64,000 nt of DNA. It comes from Chondromyces crocatus. GTDB lineage: Bacteria > Myxococcota_A > Polyangia > Polyangiales > Polyangiaceae. The notes beneath the pieces were generated by a model. The model had not been told where the DNA came from and ran no database searches. It saw nothing but the letters and a program-made list of their open reading frames with translations. Location: positions 2,990,001-3,054,000 of the forward strand of contig NZ_CP012159.1 in the NCBI RefSeq assembly GCF_001189295.1, read 5' to 3'. Positions 42,830-51,858 of this stretch are shown here, one piece after another. Position numbers and translations under genes: made by a program. Position 1 is the stretch's first letter. The number at the start of each line of letters is the position of its first letter.

Positions 42830-44086
42830 TCAAGGAAGGATGTCGGCGCCGTAGACGCGGAGCGAGTTCGTCGTGAAGACGTTGACCTCTCCGGTGTCGG
42901 GGTGGAACGTGCCGACCTTGCCGTTGCAGTTGAGGATGAACAAGCGATCGCCAGCCGGAGCGAGGCCGTAGACGCAGCCGAGGCCGTCGCCGCCGAGGAC
43001 GGTGCTCTGGCCGGTGGCGAGATTGAACTCCACCAGCGTGCTGCCGCAGCCGCTGTCGGTGGAGATGAACATGCGGTTGCCGAGGAACGCGAGGTCGCCG
43101 CTGGAGGTGTGGCCAGGAGGCAGCGAGCCCACCACCTGGGAGGCCCCGGTGTTGGGATGCAGGCGGTAAATGAGATCGCCGGCTGCGTAGAGCATGCCGT
43201 CAGGACCCGCGCCGAGGGAGTTGGCGCTGAGGAAGTCGTGGGTGGCGATGACCTGGGTCGTGTACGGGGCGAGTTCGACGAAGTGGGTGGTGACCGCGAA
43301 CCAGCGGCCGTTCATCACGGCGATGTCGAGGAAAGGCAGGCCCGCGTTATGAGCGAGGATGACCGGTGGGGTCGCCGCGTACGGCGCGACGTCGACGAGG
43401 TTGCCCTGGTTGTCGGCGACGAGGAGATGCACATCCGGGCCAGCGCAGCCCGGCGGGAGGACGTGAGCGCAGGTGTCGTTCGACTCCTGGCACGTGCTGG
43501 TGCCACAGCCGAGGCCGAGGGAGCAGGCCGGGGGGCCGGCGACGCAGCCGATGGCGGTGTCGCAGCGCTCGACGCCATCGCAGAAGAGGTTGTTGTTGCA
43601 GCGGCCGTCGCACGCCTCGTGGAGGCACATGGCGGCATCGTCGTCACAGACGTCGATGGTGCAGGCGATGCCGTCGTCGCAGAGGGTCGCGGAGGCGTCC
43701 TCGTGGAGGCAGCCGACGAACGGGTCGCAACGGTCCAGGGTGCAGAAGCGGCCGTCGTCGCAGAGATCGTTCGCCGAGGTGTGGACGCAGTTCCCCATCT
43801 GGCAGAGGTCGATGGTGCAGGCGATGCCGTCGTCGCAGTCGCTGTCGTCGCGGCAGGTCGGCCCGGTGGAGGTCGAAGGGCCCCCGCCCCCGCCGACGCC
43901 GCCAGCGCCACCGAGCCCGGAGGTGCTGGTGGGGCCCCCGGCGCCGAAGCCCGAGGAGTCGTCCTCGGTCAGGAGGCTGGTGCGGGCGCCGCAGCTCGTG
44001 ATCACGGCGGCAGCGAGCGCAGCGACGCCGAAGAAGCACGCGGTGCGCTGGGCGTTCGGGCAGGCGGGGCGGCGCGGTGGAGGCAC
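42830..44086 (-). CDS. Cys-rich repeat lipoprotein with beta-propeller-like C-terminus
   Basis: About 418 residues. The only good start in frame is GTG at 44086, giving a signal with lipobox AVITSC. After a Gly/Ser linker come four Cys-rich repeats of the type CDDGIACTIDLC, spaced about 40 residues apart and ending CTFSL-like and CGTSTC segments; these are common in myxobacterial surface proteins and probably disulfide-bonded. The last 220 residues (HLLVADNQGNLVDVAPYAAT, GPDGMLYAAGDLIYRLHPNT) look like propeller blades. It diverges from the ABC-F gene by 93 bases. Probably a cell-surface binding protein; ligand unknown. Confidence 0.75.
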   Translation of the reverse strand: MPPPRRPACPNAQRTACFFGVAALAAAVITSCGARTSLLTEDDSSGFGAGGPTSTSGLGGAGGVGGGGGPSTSTGPTCRDDSDCDDGIACTIDLCQMGNCVHTSANDLCDDGRFCTLDRCDPFVGCLHEDASATLCDDGIACTIDVCDDDAAMCLHEACDGRCNNNLFCDGVERCDTAIGCVAGPPACSLGLGCGTSTCQESNDTCAHVLPPGCAGPDVHLLVADNQGNLVDVAPYAATPPVILAHNAGLPFLDIAVMNGRWFAVTTHFVELAPYTTQVIATHDFLSANSLGAGPDGMLYAAGDLIYRLHPNTGASQVVGSLPPGHTSSGDLAFLGNRMFISTDSGCGSTLVEFNLATGQSTVLGGDGLGCVYGLAPAGDRLFILNCNGKVGTFHPDTGEVNVFTTNSLRVYGADILP

Positions 44087-44179
44087 GTGGCGAGCATCAC
44101 CGGGAGCGTCCGCCGCTGCAAGCCGGGCGGTGGCGGGGCTCCCGTGGCGGAGCGTGAAGCCTGCTAGAGTCGGCGCGCG

Positions 44180-46201
44180 ATGATCGTCACTTCTCAGCTC
44201 GGCAAGTCCTACGGGGATCGGACCCTGTTCGAGGACGTCTCTCTCAAGCTGAACCCGGGGGCGCGCTACGGGCTCGTCGGGGCGAACGGGTCGGGCAAGT
44301 CGACGTTGATGCGGATCCTGTCCGGGGACGAGCCCGCGACGGAGGGGAGCTTCAGCATCCCGCGGGAGGCGCGGCTGGGGGTGCTGCGGCAGGACCACTT
44401 CCTGAGCGACGAGGAGTGCATCCTCGACCTGGCCATGCGCGGGGACGTGGTGGTGTGGGAGGCCCTCCGTGAGCAGGAGGCCATCGAGCAGGGGCGTGGC
44501 GATCCGGGGCGCGTGGCGGAGCTGGAGGAGCGGATCCGGTCGCATGACGGGTACACGCTGAAGGCGCGTGCGACGGCGATCCTGGAGGGGCTCGGCATCC
44601 CGCTGGAGGCGCACGAGCGCCCACTCGGCACGCTGTCGGGTGGCTTCAAGCTGCGGGTGCTGCTGGCGCAGGTGCTGATCGGGGGGCCCGACGTGCTGCT
44701 CCTCGACGAGCCGACCAACCACCTGGACATCCTGTCGATCCGCTGGCTGGAGCGGTTCCTGAGCGCGCACACGGGCTGCGTGGTGGTGATCTCCCACGAC
44801 CAGCGGTTCCTGGAGAACGTGGCGACGCACATCCTCGACGTCGATTACGGGACGGTCATCCTCTACACGGGCAGCTTCGCAGCGTTCGTGGTGGAGAAGC
44901 GGGCGGAGCTGGAGCGGAAGAAGGTCGAGATCGAGCGGGCCGAGGCGGAGATCGCCCACAAGCAGGCGTTCGTCGACCGGTTCCGTTACAAGGCCACGAA
45001 GGCGCGCCAGGCGCAGAGCCGGCTGAAGCAGATCGAGAAGATCGAGGTGGCCGAGCTGCCGGAGACGTCGAGGCGAGCGCCGCACTTCCGGTTCGTGCAG
45101 GCCCGGCCGAGCGGGAGGGATGTGCTGCTGGCCGAGGGGATCTCCAAGGCTTACGGCGACAAGCGGGTGCTGTCGAAGGTGGGGTTGCTGGCGCGGCGTG
45201 GAGAGCGCGTGGCGGTGATCGGGCCGAACGGTATCGGGAAGTCGACGCTGCTGCGCATCCTGGCGGGGCGGCTCGCGGCGGATGCGGGCGATGTCGCGTG
45301 GGGGCACGAGGTGCGGCTGGGGTACTTCGCGCAGGACCACCGAGAGGTGCTGGACGATCCGACGGCGACGCCGCTCCAGATCCTGCGGGCCGCGCTGCCT
45401 ACGGAGCCGGAGAGCGGTGTGCGAGGGCGGCTGGGGCGCATGCTGTTCTCGGGCGACGACGTGAACAAGCGGGTGGGAAGCCTGTCCGGGGGGGAGGCGG
45501 CGCGGCTGTTGTTCTGCCGGATCATGGCCGATGAGCCGAATGTGCTGCTGCTGGACGAGCCGACCAACCACCTGGACCTGGAGTCGATCGAGGCGCTGGC
45601 CGAGGGGCTGAGCAAGTACGAGGGGACGACGCTCTTCGTGAGCCACGATCGGTGGTTCGTGTCGCGGCTGGCGACGCGAATCCTGGAGGTGACGCCCGCG
45701 GGGCCGAACGACTTCCTGGGGACGTACGAGGAGTACCTCGCGCGGTGCGGCGATGATCACCTCGACTCGAACGCGGTGGTGCTGAAGGCGAAGAAGGCGC
45801 GGGCAGAGGGGCGGGTCGAGGGGAATGGGAGCGGGAGCGGAGGGGCTTCAGGGGGCGGGGGTGAGGTGAAGGGGGGAGCGGCAGCCGGGGGCGGGGCTGC
45901 TGGCGCGAGCACGGCCGGGGGGCTGCAAGGAGGGTCGTGGGAGGAGCAGAAGCGCCGTCGGAACCGGCAGAAGGAGCTGCCGGCGCGGCGGGACAAGGTG
46001 ATTGCGGCGATCGATGTGGCGGAGGGGCGCAAGAAGGAGATCGAAGCGCTCTACTGCAGCGAGGGGTTCTTCGAGCGCACGAGCAAGGACGCGCTGGCGG
46101 CGCTGGAGAAGGAGCAGGCGGGGCTCGATGGGCAGATCCTGGCGCTAACGGAGGAGTGGGAGGCGATCGAGCAGGAGATTGCAGCGATCGGGGAGGGGTG
46201 A
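44180..46201 (+). CDS. ABC-F family ATPase (ribosome-associated)
   Basis: A 673-residue soluble protein with two ABC cassettes. First: Walker A GANGSGKST, signature LSGGFKLR, Walker B LLLDEPTNH. Second: Walker A GPNGIGKST, signature LSGGEAAR, Walker B LLLDEPTNH. Between them lies the charged P-site tether (KKVEIERAEAEIAHKQAFVD). There are no membrane segments, as in ABC-F proteins that act on the ribosome (translation regulation or antibiotic protection). A Gly/Ala/Ser-rich insertion (about 550-590) precedes a C-terminal coiled coil (LPARRDKVIAAIDVAEGRKK) like that of Uup-type members. Which subfamily applies cannot be settled by eye. Confidence 0.92.
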   Translation: MIVTSQLGKSYGDRTLFEDVSLKLNPGARYGLVGANGSGKSTLMRILSGDEPATEGSFSIPREARLGVLRQDHFLSDEECILDLAMRGDVVVWEALREQEAIEQGRGDPGRVAELEERIRSHDGYTLKARATAILEGLGIPLEAHERPLGTLSGGFKLRVLLAQVLIGGPDVLLLDEPTNHLDILSIRWLERFLSAHTGCVVVISHDQRFLENVATHILDVDYGTVILYTGSFAAFVVEKRAELERKKVEIERAEAEIAHKQAFVDRFRYKATKARQAQSRLKQIEKIEVAELPETSRRAPHFRFVQARPSGRDVLLAEGISKAYGDKRVLSKVGLLARRGERVAVIGPNGIGKSTLLRILAGRLAADAGDVAWGHEVRLGYFAQDHREVLDDPTATPLQILRAALPTEPESGVRGRLGRMLFSGDDVNKRVGSLSGGEAARLLFCRIMADEPNVLLLDEPTNHLDLESIEALAEGLSKYEGTTLFVSHDRWFVSRLATRILEVTPAGPNDFLGTYEEYLARCGDDHLDSNAVVLKAKKARAEGRVEGNGSGSGGASGGGGEVKGGAAAGGGAAGASTAGGLQGGSWEEQKRRRNRQKELPARRDKVIAAIDVAEGRKKEIEALYCSEGFFERTSKDALAALEKEQAGLDGQILALTEEWEAIEQEIAAIGEG

Positions 46202-46261
46202 GGAAGGTGGAGCTGATACCCTCTGCGTTTCAAGCTACATAGCGGGTGTCGAAACTAATGA

Positions 46262-46390
46262 TAGCTCCGCATGGGCAGGCGGACCAGCTGCGACGGGCGA
46301 TGGCATAGCTCGTTAGGCAGCAGAACCGTTGTAGAGGTAACTGGTGGCATCTATGACGTCCGACCCTGTGTGGGCACCGACTCTCCCCTC
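46262..46390 (-). mobile_element. Fragment of an IS630-type transposase 5' end
   Basis: This stretch matches about 47520-47640 (the N-terminal end of the transposase remnant) over roughly 110 bases. On the minus strand it reads VLLPNELCHR where the other copy reads ILLPDELRQR. It is a second, shorter and more decayed IS630 relic in direct orientation. Confidence 0.6.
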
Positions 46391-46560
46391 AATACCCGTC
46401 GCTCCGCCTGGTCGAGCACACGCTCGGCTGCCAGGACGTGATAGCGCAGCTGCTCCACCAAGCCGTTGACCTCGGTTTGCGCCTTCTCGTTGCAGGCAGC
46501 TTGGGCATCGGTCGTTTCAGCCAAAGTCAGGCTGCATAACACGGCAAGTGCGCGCGTCAC
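46351..46560 (-). CDS. Small possible secreted protein (doubtful)
   Basis: A 69-residue frame from GTG 46560 reads VTRALAVLCSLTLAETTDAQ, like a short signal peptide, then AACNEKAQTEVNGLVEQLRY in a helical style. Its start overlaps the transposase-remnant stop, and its end runs into the second IS fragment, so it may be a truncated gene rather than a working one. Confidence 0.3.
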   Translation of the reverse strand: MTRALAVLCSLTLAETTDAQAACNEKAQTEVNGLVEQLRYHVLAAERVLDQAERRVLRGESVPTQGRTS

Positions 46561-47640
46561 TGTCCTCGGAACTTCCACCGGAAGGGGCGAGCATCGTGCT
46601 CATTCCAGTGACGTACGAAGTCGCGCACCAGCTGCCGGCTGAAGGGAAGGAGGCATGCTTGAGCACGCGCCGAGTCAGGATGCTGAACCAAAGCTCGATC
46701 TGGTTGACCCATGAGGCGTGCAGGGTGTGTAGACGAATCGGAAGCGCCTACCGTATCGGTAATTGAAAGCTTGCCATCAGTCACCATGATGGATGTTGAG
46801 GTTGTCCCAGATGACCACCACATCCCCCTCTGGGTAATGCCTGGCCACCTCGTCCATAAATGCGAGCAGGTCTGCCGCGGTACGAGTAGGTCCACATCGC
46901 GCCACCACCTTGCCCGTCTGAACATTGAAGGCTCCGAGCAGCGCACGGGTGCCATGGCATTGGTGCTCGAACTCCTTGCGGCCACCGTCACGACGGCGCG
47001 CCGGCTGTAGTGGGTAACGGGCTTCGAGGGCCTGCATCCCCGTCTTCTCATCGATGCAGAGCACCGTGGTCCCTGGAGGTTGCTCCAGGTAGAGCTTACA
47101 GATAGCGTCAACCTTGGGCCGGAACTCTTGATCTGGGCTGTGCAGCCAAAGTCGGACCCGATGCGGCCGGAGTGCTGCACTTGGAGGATGCGCCATACCT
47201 CGGTACGACTCAGCTGCACTCCCTGCTCCCGCTGCAGAGCCTCGGTGAGGCGCCTGAGTGTCCATACATGCTCGAAGCGGACCTTGTGCTCATCAGGACG
47301 GCTACACGCCAGCTTGATCAGCTCGTAGTGCGTGGCCGCGCTGATGCGCGCTGGACGCCCCACTCGATCCAGGTCCTGCAGCCGCACGCTATCGGGTAGG
47401 GCGGCCATCCGGTCGCGCCACTTGCGTACAGTCTTGATGCACACCCCAGCTCGCGCTTGATGTGCTCGTTGCTGTGGCCTTCGTCAGCCAGAAGCACAAT
47501 CCGGGCTCGCTGGACTTATCGTTGCGATGCGCTCGGCGAGCGGGCCAGCTGCAACAGGCGCTGGCGTAGCTCGTCAGGCAGCAGGATCGGCGTAGCTGCA
47601 ACCCGTGGTATCTACGGCGTCTGACCAGCCGTCCAGCAAT
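46557..47640 (-). pseudogene. IS630-family transposase, broken
   Basis: On the minus strand the N-terminal helix-turn-helix part reads ILLPDELRQRLLQLARSPSA, then an in-frame TAA, then VQRARIVLLADEGHSNEHIK, a frameshift, and KWRDRMAALPDSVRLQDLDR. The DDE core is visible in another frame: VLCIDEKTGMQALEARYP, ALLGAFNVQTGKVVARC and VVVIWDNLNIHH. A last frame holds the C-terminal RDFVRHWNEHDARPF. At least three frameshifts and one stop make it inactive. Terminal inverted repeats were not located. It abuts the AT-richer ATPase gene and marks that region as a site of past insertions. Confidence 0.85.
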
Positions 47641-47914
47641 GGACTCAAAAGCCGTCGAAACACTTCGCGATAAGGCAATCGCGATATCTGCAATCTGCAA
47701 CGTATGCAGGAAGAGCGAGCCTCGGCCCTGCAACGCTGTCTCTCGTGCTCCCATCCTGTTGCCAAAAGCCGAGGGCTGGGCTTCTTCAGATCCATGGACG
47801 AACTTGGGGAACCGAGTACTAGCTATCACTGATGCGTAAAATTGATATTGGAACTCATATGTGCTATGAGTGTTATTGTACCGGTGTTAGTGTGAATATG
47901 GTGAGGTGGTTGGT

Positions 47915-49234
47915 ATGAATTTCTACTCCGGATGGGGATTTCGTGAAAGTCCGTTTCAAGTGTCCGCGCTCGCGGCCACAGATGAGGGGAGCCGGCTGTT
48001 CGTGGGACGCCTTGATTCTAGGCAAAAGCTCGAGATGCGCCTCGCTTCGGGAGACCGAATTGTGACTATTGAAGGTGTTAATGGCGTTGGTAAGACCAGT
48101 TTGGTGAATGTTGTTGCGTATCTGGCTTATAAAAAACATGTCGATGGTCGTGGTGGGCCTTTGTTGATTCCATGCGTCAAAGCATTTCAGTTGGATGCCG
48201 ATAAAGAAAAGTCCGAGCTGGTGGCGGAGGTATACCAAGAGGTTGCGCAGTCTCTAATTCACTACGCGGAAGGGCTTCGAGCTGGTAAATTGGCAGATGG
48301 TATCAAGCCGGACGGTGCTCTTGCCAAATGGCTCAATTCGCCCTTGATAAGTAGTCGGACAGGGTCTGTCTCTCTTGGTCTGCCAACGATGGGTGGAGGC
48401 GGGGTCGGAATAGGAGTCGGAGGGAGTTTCAATACAACCGAAGGTTTTCGGGGCTCAGGTATTCAGAAGCTTATTAAAGACACGCTTGGTGTCATTTTTG
48501 CTGAGGCTGGCTCGGGGGGAGTTGTGTGCGTGCTCGACAATCTTGAACTCCTCCAGACTTCAGATGCCGTCCGTAAACAAGTCGAAGTTTTGCGTGATGA
48601 GCTGCTTACGGTGCCCGGGTTTCGTTGGGTCCTATGCGGTGCACCCGGTATTGTTCACGGTGTAGTCTCGTCTCCTAGGCTTCAAGGCATGCTCTATGAT
48701 CCACTCGAAATTGCCGGTATCGAGCTTAAATCCTTGGAGGATGTTTTGAGTAGTAGATTGTCGGTGTTCGGTCAGTCTCAGGCTTATCTTCCAATTGGAA
48801 CAATGGATTTTGTGTCGCTTTGTGATATCCTTAAAGGTAATCTAAGGGCCGTGCTAGGTATGGCGGATGATTACTGCCTTTGGGTGGCGGAGTCGGGGGA
48901 GCGTCCTGTGACAGATATTGACAAATCAAATTTGTTTAAGCAATGGTTGGACGATGAAATTGAAAAATATTTCAAATCGGCTGAATCTGAAGTGACGCAA
49001 ACGGCATGGGGCGTGTTTGATAAGGCAGTGACAAAGGATGGAGGGTTTTCGCCGAGCTCGTTTGCTGAATTTGGATTTAAAAACCTTCAGGCCTTGCGTC
49101 CATACGTGAAGGATCTAGAGCGAGCAGGCCTTCTAGTTAGTACTACGGATGAGATTGATAAGCGAAGAAAGACAGTGTCTGTTACGCCTAAGGGTTGGCT
49201 TGTGAGTGAGGCACGTATTCGGTCTCAGAAATAA
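47915..49234 (+). CDS. Foreign-looking ATPase (AAA/STAND-like) with winged-helix-like C-terminus
   Basis: A 439-residue protein starting MNFYSGWGFRESPFQVSALA after a GGTGAGGTGG run. Walker A is GVNGVGKTS at about 54-62, and Walker B is VVCVLDNLE near 205. A Gly-rich segment (MGGGGVGIGVGGSFN) lies between them. The C-terminal 90 residues (FAEFGFKNLQALRPYVKDLE and LVSTTDEIDKRRKTVSVTPK) resemble a winged helix. The opening FYxxxGFRESPF with an ATPase is also seen in ExeA-like and transposition-type ATPases. Third codon positions are often A or T, unlike every neighbour, so the gene was acquired recently. No partner gene is adjacent. Defence or mobile-element control is conceivable. Confidence 0.78.
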   Translation: MNFYSGWGFRESPFQVSALAATDEGSRLFVGRLDSRQKLEMRLASGDRIVTIEGVNGVGKTSLVNVVAYLAYKKHVDGRGGPLLIPCVKAFQLDADKEKSELVAEVYQEVAQSLIHYAEGLRAGKLADGIKPDGALAKWLNSPLISSRTGSVSLGLPTMGGGGVGIGVGGSFNTTEGFRGSGIQKLIKDTLGVIFAEAGSGGVVCVLDNLELLQTSDAVRKQVEVLRDELLTVPGFRWVLCGAPGIVHGVVSSPRLQGMLYDPLEIAGIELKSLEDVLSSRLSVFGQSQAYLPIGTMDFVSLCDILKGNLRAVLGMADDYCLWVAESGERPVTDIDKSNLFKQWLDDEIEKYFKSAESEVTQTAWGVFDKAVTKDGGFSPSSFAEFGFKNLQALRPYVKDLERAGLLVSTTDEIDKRRKTVSVTPKGWLVSEARIRSQK

Positions 49235-49338
49235 TTGTGACTTGGAGTCAAAGGGCAGTCATTCATTTGGTTTTTGGTATCAGCGCGTCTAGAGGCTCAT
49301 AAGGACACCTCAACCCATCGCGGACCAGGAGACGTCGC

Positions 49339-50355
49339 ATGAAGGCTTATGAGATCGTGACAGCGGGTGGACCGGGCGAGTGGAAGCAGGTGGAGCGGCC
49401 GGAGCCCACACCGGGTCCGGGCCAAGCGCTGGTCCGCATCCGCGCGGTGTCGCTAAACTACCGTGACCTGCTCCTCGTGAGCGGGCGCTACCCGCAGCCG
49501 ATCACCCGGCCGATCCTCCCGCTCTCCGACGGAGCGGGCGAGGTGGTCGCGGTGGGCGAGGGCGTGACGCGGGTGAAGGTGGGCGATCGGGTGATCCCGA
49601 CCTTCTTCCAGACCCTGACGGACGGGACGGTGAGCATGGCCGAAGGGGGCACCAAGGCCCTCGGCGGAGGCGACAGGGACGGGGTGCTGGCGGAGCTGGT
49701 CGTCCTCGATGCGGAAGGGCTGGTGCATCTGCCCGAGCAGATGAGCTTCGAGGAGGGGGCGACGTTGCCCTGCGCGGCCGTGACGGCGTGGAATGCGCTG
49801 GTGCCGCAGGGGGGGCTCGTGGCGGGGCAGACGGTGCTCGCACAGGGGACGGGCGGGGTGTCGATCTTCGCGCTCCAGTTTGCGCACGCGCTGGGGGCGA
49901 AGGTGATCATCACCTCGAGCCAGGACGAGAAGCTCGCGAAGGCGAAGGCGCTCGGTGCGGACGGGACGATCAACTACCGGAAGCATCCCGACTGGGAGAA
50001 GGCCGTGCTGGAGCTGACGGGCGGCGAGGGGGTCGATCACGTCATCGAGGTCGGGGGCGTGGAGACGCTTCCCAGGGCGATCACGGCGACGCGCGCCGGG
50101 GGGCACCTCGCGCTGATCGGGCTGCTGAGCGGTAGCTTCGGGGCGCCGGATCCGGCAGCGGTCGAGGTGAAGAAGCTGAAGGTGGAGCTGGTGTTCGTGG
50201 GGAGCCGGGTGATGTTCGAGGCGATGAACCAGGTGATCACCACGCACGGGATCCGGCCGGTGATCGACCGGGTGTTCCCGTTCGAGCAGGCGGTGGAGGC
50301 GCTGCGCTACCTGGAGTCGGGGGCGCACTTCGGGAAGATCGTCATCACGGTCTGA
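49339..50355 (+). CDS. Zinc-independent-looking MDR alcohol dehydrogenase/quinone reductase
   Basis: A 338-residue medium-chain dehydrogenase/reductase. The N-terminal GroES-like domain has LNYRDLLLVSGRYPQPI and VVAVGEGVTRVKVGDRVIPT. The cofactor domain starts LAQGTGGVSIFALQFAHALG, with an NADP-type fold, and contains GADGTINYRKHPDW and IGLLSGSFGAPD. The Cys/His set for catalytic zinc is absent (YRD instead of CxxD), so it acts more like quinone or enoyl reductases. ATG is 19 bases after a Shine-Dalgarno-like GGAG. Substrate unknown. It stands alone. Confidence 0.88.
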   Translation: MKAYEIVTAGGPGEWKQVERPEPTPGPGQALVRIRAVSLNYRDLLLVSGRYPQPITRPILPLSDGAGEVVAVGEGVTRVKVGDRVIPTFFQTLTDGTVSMAEGGTKALGGGDRDGVLAELVVLDAEGLVHLPEQMSFEEGATLPCAAVTAWNALVPQGGLVAGQTVLAQGTGGVSIFALQFAHALGAKVIITSSQDEKLAKAKALGADGTINYRKHPDWEKAVLELTGGEGVDHVIEVGGVETLPRAITATRAGGHLALIGLLSGSFGAPDPAAVEVKKLKVELVFVGSRVMFEAMNQVITTHGIRPVIDRVFPFEQAVEALRYLESGAHFGKIVITV

Positions 50356-50390
50356 GCCGACGCCTCGCGGCCTTCGCTTCGTCGCTCCGC

Positions 50391-50924
50391 CTACCGCGCC
50401 GTGGCTCGGCTCTCTGCGGCCTTCAGCACGGCGCTCCCCCAGGGGACCTCGCGCGCCATGTCGTCGGCACTGCCGAAGCCGTAGTAGCGCTTCGGTCCTC
50501 GGAGGGGGTCCTGGAGATCCAGGCACAGGCTGAAGGGGGGCTTCTCGTCGCAGTCCCGCACGGTGAACTTGCTCTCGGCGGACTTGCGGTCGTGCAGGAA
50601 GGTCAGCGCGACCTTGTCGCCCTGGCGCTCGAACTCGAACACCTCGAAGGCGGAGCGGAAGGCGGAGCCCTTCTCGAAGATGCCGATGCCGCCGGGGAGG
50701 AAGATCGCGATCTGCACCTCGTCCCGGGGCTTCTCGGGGTAGGTGTCGAACCAGACGCGCCCGAGGATGGCGCGTGGGCTTCCGGCGTCGCTGGCCTCGG
50801 TGGTGGTGTCACCGCCGAGCGTCTTGGCGAGGAGCGCGCCCGCGCCGAGCAAGACGACCAGGACCAGCGAGCACAGGGCGGTGAGGGGATGGCGTGCAGC
50901 GAGGGTGAGCAGTCGGCGGCGCAT
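50391..50924 (-). CDS. Membrane-anchored protein of unknown function
   Basis: A 177-residue protein with one N-terminal membrane helix (LTALCSLVLVVLLGAGALLA) and an outside domain starting at about 50 (AILGRVWFDTYPEKPRDEVQ). It contains mostly beta strands (EVFEFERQGDKVALTFLHDR) and one Cys pair (DCDEKPPFSLCLDLQ) likely forming a disulfide. It converges with the MDR gene. Not recognised. Confidence 0.68.
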   Translation of the reverse strand: MRRRLLTLAARHPLTALCSLVLVVLLGAGALLAKTLGGDTTTEASDAGSPRAILGRVWFDTYPEKPRDEVQIAIFLPGGIGIFEKGSAFRSAFEVFEFERQGDKVALTFLHDRKSAESKFTVRDCDEKPPFSLCLDLQDPLRGPKRYYGFGSADDMAREVPWGSAVLKAAESRATAR

Positions 50925-51047
50925 GGGGGGAGCGTAGCGCTGCTGCTCTCGCTGCGGAATTGGGAGCTGGCGGGAGGAACGAACGTCGGGGGGCGGGAGG
51001 AGCGGGATGGGGTAGGGGGGGCCGTCCGGTTCGTGTCCGACCTGCCG

Positions 51048-51857
51048 TCAGGCCAGCCGCACGCCGAGGAGTGACGGGAGGACCTCGCCGGCCTTGCCCT
51101 TGAAGAAGGCGCTGCACTCGTTGTTCACGGCGCTCGGCTCGACGTTGACCTCCGCGACGACGGCACCCAGCCGGCGCGCGATGGGGACGTAGCCTGCGGC
51201 GGGGTAGACGACCGCGGAGGTGCCGATCACCAGCATCAGATCGCAGCCGTCCACGGCCTCCTCCGCGGCGTCCAGATCGGCCCGCGAGAGCCGCTCGCCG
51301 AACCAGACGATGTGGGGCCGAATGACGCCGCCGCAGTGACACTGGGGGAGGTCGGTGGTCTCGAAGCGGCGCGCCACGAACTCGGGGTCGGGGGAGCCGC
51401 TCCCCTCGAAGGCGGGGGTGATGGGGACCGTGTGGTTCCACGTCACCTCCGCGCACTGGAGGCAGCGCACCTGCCAGAGGGAGCCGTGCAGGCGCACCAC
51501 CCGCTCGGAGCCGGCTGCCTCGTGCAAGCCGTCGACGTTCTGGGTGATGAGGGTGAAGGTGCGGCCAGCCTCGCGGAACCGCGCTTCCAGCCTCGCCAGC
51601 GCCAGGTGACCTTCGTTGGGCTTGCACGTGTGCGCCACGGCGCGGCGGTGGTTGTAGAACTCCCACACCAGACCTGGATCGCGCTGCCAGGCTTCCGGGC
51701 TGGCGAGATCCGTCGCCTTGTAGCGCCGCCACAGCCCACCTGCATCGCGGAACGTGGGGACGCCCGACTCCGCAGAGACACCTGCGCCGGTGAGCACGGT
51801 GATCTTGCGGGCCTGGCGCAGCTTGTCCTGGAACTCCTTCCGGTTCAGTTTCTTCAT
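51048..51857 (-). CDS. Sirtuin-type NAD-dependent protein deacylase
   Basis: A 269-residue sirtuin. Conserved motifs are all present: [20 protein letters not shown] (NAD-binding), [13 protein letters not shown], the catalytic His in VRLHGSLW, zinc cysteines in CLQC and CHC, and [10 protein letters not shown] and [11 protein letters not shown]. It removes acyl groups from protein lysines, producing O-acyl-ADP-ribose. The ATG comes one base after the stop of the DNA ligase gene (TGACATG), so the two are translated together, hinting that the sirtuin and ligase act in one NAD/DNA-repair setting; the link is inferred. Confidence 0.93.
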   Translation of the reverse strand: MKKLNRKEFQDKLRQARKITVLTGAGVSAESGVPTFRDAGGLWRRYKATDLASPEAWQRDPGLVWEFYNHRRAVAHTCKPNEGHLALARLEARFREAGRTFTLITQNVDGLHEAAGSERVVRLHGSLWQVRCLQCAEVTWNHTVPITPAFEGSGSPDPEFVARRFETTDLPQCHCGGVIRPHIVWFGERLSRADLDAAEEAVDGCDLMLVIGTSAVVYPAAGYVPIARRLGAVVAEVNVEPSAVNNECSAFFKGKAGEVLPSLLGVRLA

Positions 51858-51858
51858 G

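Noticed and set aside
44087-45760. Very long minus-strand frame continuing upstream of the Cys-rich lipoprotein
   Set aside because: It is antisense to the ABC-F gene, and a proper signal peptide starts at the GTG at 44086.
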